From Nocardiopsis sinuspersici (GTDB lineage: Bacteria; Actinomycetota; Actinomycetes; Streptosporangiales; Streptosporangiaceae): a DNA stretch of 64,000 bases. The notes beneath the pieces were generated by a model, which worked only from the letters and a program-made list of their open reading frames with translations, did no database searches and was not told the DNA's origin. Made by a program: the position numbers and the translations under genes. The DNA lies in the NCBI GenBank assembly GCA_008638415.1, contig VWVT01000002.1:310001-374000 (forward strand). The letters are read 5' to 3'. Of the stretch, positions 62,263 to 64,000 are shown piece after piece. How positions within the stretch are numbered: position 1 is the stretch's first letter; every line of letters begins with the position of its first letter.

Positions 62263-62603
62263 GCCATGTGACCACCCACGTGCTCGACGCCGCACTGGGG
62301 CGTCCCGCCCGCGACGTCCCCGTACGGCTGGAGGCCGCCGCCGACGGCGGCCGCGGGTCCTGGAAGACCCTCGCCGAGGGACGCACCAACGACGACGGAC
62401 GCGTGCCCGACCTGGGGCCCGACCAGCTCGCCGCCGGGTTCCACCGGGTCGTCTTCGACACCGCCGCCTACTTCGACGCGACCGGCCAGCGCGGGTTCTA
62501 CCCCGAGGTCGCCATCGTGTTCGACCTCGCCGACGAGGACACGCACTACCACGTCCCGCTGCTGCTGAGCCCGTTCGCGTACTCGACCTACCGGGGCTCC
62601 TAG
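62259..62603 (+). CDS. uraH: 5-hydroxyisourate hydrolase (transthyretin-related protein)
   Basis: This 114-residue enzyme hydrolyses 5-hydroxyisourate, the uricase product, to OHCU. The N-terminal signature is VTTHVLDAALGRPARDVPVR (active-site His7), with GFYPEVAIVF in the middle. HYHVPLLLSPFAYSTYRGS is the C-terminal family hallmark ending in YRGS. ATG 62259 overlaps the uraD stop. The uricase gene follows after about 196 bp. Confidence 0.96.
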   Translation: MSHVTTHVLDAALGRPARDVPVRLEAAADGGRGSWKTLAEGRTNDDGRVPDLGPDQLAAGFHRVVFDTAAYFDATGQRGFYPEVAIVFDLADEDTHYHVPLLLSPFAYSTYRGS

Positions 62604-62799
62604 CCACGACCGGTACGAATCCCGACCCGACCGAGGGGAGCGGCTGACAGGAGAGGTTTCCCAGCCAAGGTGTGACACCTGAATCTTCGAGTGCGTGACA
62701 GGTCCTTCCGCATGACCGCAGCGGTCCTCCCTCGTACGCACGACGCGCATGCGCGCACGATGACGACTTCACGTATACACACGGATGGAGTTCACCCTG

Positions 62800-63696
62800 A
62801 TGGGCATCCGACTCGGAGATAACCAGTACGGCAAGGCCGAGGTCCGCCTCGTCCACATCGACCGCGACACCGACGTCCACCGGATCAAGGACGTCAACGT
62901 CACCTCCCAGCTGCGCGGGGAGCTGGAGTCGGTCCACACCGACGGCGACAACAGCACGTGCCTGCCGACCGACACCCAGAAGAACACCGTCTACGCCAAG
63001 GCCCGCGAGTGGGGCGGCGTCGGCGCCATCGAGGAGTTCGCCCTGCGCCTGGCGCGGCACTTCGTGGACGAGCACTCCTACGTGCACGGGGCCCGGCAAG
63101 AGGTCCACGAGTACTCCTGGGACCGGATCGAGACGGCCGACGGCCCGCACGACCACGCGTTCTCCCGCCGTGGCGCCGAGACCCGCACCACGGTCGTCAA
63201 CAAGGACGGCGCCCGGGAGTGGGTGGTCTCCGGCTTCGAGGGCCTGAGCGTGCTCAAGTCCACCGGCTCGGAGTTCCACGGCTACCCCAAGACCAAGTAC
63301 ACGACGCTGCCGGAGACGACCGACCGCATCCTGGCCACCGACGTCACCGCCCGCTGGCGCTACGTCGGCGTGGACCACGACTTCGACGCCGTCTACGCCT
63401 CCGTCCGCGCCCTGTGCCTGGAGGCCTTCGCCCGGACGCACAGCCTGGCCCTTCAGCAGAGCCTCTACGAGATGGGCCGGGCCGTTCTGGAGGCCCATCC
63501 CGAGATCGCCGAGATCCGCTTCTCCATGCCGAACAACCACCACTTCCTGGTGGACCTGTCCCCCTTCGACCTGGACAACCCGGGCGAGGTCTTCTTCGCC
63601 GCCGACCGGCCCTACGGCAAGATCGAGGCCACCGTCGAGCGCGACGACGCCCCCGACGCCGGGGACGCCTGGAAGGCCGTACCGGGCTTCGTGTAG
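62800..63696 (+). CDS. urate oxidase (uricase)
   Basis: The cofactor-free 298-residue enzyme oxidises urate to 5-hydroxyisourate. NQYGKAEVRLVHIDRD is the first T-fold signature (active-site Lys). LPTDTQKNTVYAKARE holds the catalytic Thr, and TGSEFHGYPKTKYTTLPETT, DVTARWRY and IRFSMPNNHHFLVDLSPFDL are conserved. The start was set at ATG 62800 (GGAG nine bases upstream); ATG 62785 would add five residues but has no ribosome-binding site. With uraD and uraH it forms the complete urate-to-allantoin set. Confidence 0.95.
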   Translation: MGIRLGDNQYGKAEVRLVHIDRDTDVHRIKDVNVTSQLRGELESVHTDGDNSTCLPTDTQKNTVYAKAREWGGVGAIEEFALRLARHFVDEHSYVHGARQEVHEYSWDRIETADGPHDHAFSRRGAETRTTVVNKDGAREWVVSGFEGLSVLKSTGSEFHGYPKTKYTTLPETTDRILATDVTARWRYVGVDHDFDAVYASVRALCLEAFARTHSLALQQSLYEMGRAVLEAHPEIAEIRFSMPNNHHFLVDLSPFDLDNPGEVFFAADRPYGKIEATVERDDAPDAGDAWKAVPGFV

Positions 63697-63750
63697 CCCT
63701 CTCTCCGGGGCCCACCCGCGCGTTGGCCGGGCCCCGACCCCTCCTTCCGT

Positions 63751-63772
63751 GACCGGGGGCCTCCCCCCGGTC
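63751..63772 (+). terminator. possible terminator after uricase
   Basis: GACCGGGGG pairs with CCCCCGGTC around a 4-nt loop, about 55 bp after the uricase stop codon. The region is generally GC-rich, so confidence is moderate. Confidence 0.45.
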
Positions 63773-63913
63773 CCCGCCCGCCCACCGCGGCGGGCCCCGG
63801 CTTCGGCGTGCCCGGCCACGGGCCGCCCCGCCGGTGCGACACCACCGGGCCGCGTGCCCGAGATCCCGGCCCCCTCCCGGGTGGCCGCCAAGCGCAAAGG
63901 CTGGAAACTGGCC

Positions 63914-64000
63914 ATGTCGAACAGTCCGTCTCCGAAGGACCCGGCCACAACGAACGCCTCACCCCCCGCCCGCCCCGAGGACGAGAGGCTGCCCCTGCGC
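63914..64000 (+). CDS. start of a gene, possibly NCS2 purine permease (partial)
   Basis: ATG 63914 opens a frame of 29 codons that runs off the window. The first residues (MSNSPSPKDPATTNASPPAR) are low complexity, followed by PEDERLPLR. Nucleobase:cation symporter-2 transporters for xanthine or urate often have a disordered start followed by a PVDERLP-like segment before the first helix, and such a permease commonly sits beside uricase. The assignment rests on context and very few residues. GGAAACTGG lies upstream. Confidence 0.4.
   Translation, partial: MSNSPSPKDPATTNASPPARPEDERLPLR

Noticed and set aside
62738..62765. CGCGCATGCGCG palindrome upstream of uricase as an operator
   Set aside because: It is a short alternating GC palindrome of a kind expected by chance in this base composition, and no promoter could be aligned with it.

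Overview
The window is chromosomal DNA of a very high-GC actinomycete. The signs are strong GC bias at third codon positions, many GTG and a few TTG starts, 4-bp stop/start overlaps (ATGA, GTGA, TTGA), two apparently leaderless promoters, and actinobacterial housekeeping genes (dnaG, an RpoD-type sigma factor, class II glyS, zur, uppS-recO, leuA, ppdK). The order dnaG ... dgt ... ppdK ... glyS ... znu-zur ... uppS ... recO ... leuA resembles, from memory, the Streptomyces core chromosome. The accessory content looks more like Nocardiopsis and relatives. The genus is an inference.

Layout. 1-4.1 kb: a partial FAD oxidase, a GH18 chitinase and an RpoD-family sigma factor, which lies 60 bp after dnaG (to 6.0 kb) on the minus strand. 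6.2-10.6 kb: a secreted beta-propeller phytase, then an unusual pair made of a membrane-anchored solute-binding-like protein and a lipoprotein fusing a solute-binding-like domain to a von Willebrand A domain. 10.6-25.6 kb: a minus-strand run of twelve genes for arabinan and arabinose use. It contains a LacI regulator, araB-araD-araA, a CUT1 oligosaccharide importer without its own ATPase, a secreted GH43 arabinanase, an intracellular GH51 arabinofuranosidase and a ChvE-MmsAB monosaccharide importer. Two LacI-type operators and several junction hairpins are visible.

25.7-36.1 kb: dgt, a DUF218 membrane protein, ppdK, a hemolysin III homologue followed by a 51-bp tandem repeat, a PadR/HAAS-domain membrane pair, and glyS. 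36.3-45.0 kb: an accessory block with an ABM protein, an NCS1 permease, a leaderless TetR gene coupled to an amidohydrolase, a 1202-residue TagF-like polymer synthase and a small membrane protein. 45.0-50.5 kb: znuC-znuB-zur (no binding protein), twin SGNH hydrolases, uppS and recO.

50.8-57.3 kb: a CAP-domain protein, leuA with a leucine-rich leader peptide and a hairpin, an Old Yellow Enzyme, an M14 carboxypeptidase and a small lipoprotein. 57.5-64.0 kb: a purine and glyoxylate block. gcl-glxR-hyi (glyoxylate to glycerate) run on the minus strand. uraD, uraH and uricase (urate to S-allantoin) run divergently on the plus strand, followed by the start of a probable NCS2 purine permease. The Gcl carries Glu at the position that is Val51 in the E. 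coli enzyme.

No rRNA, tRNA, CRISPR array, insertion sequence or prophage was recognised.
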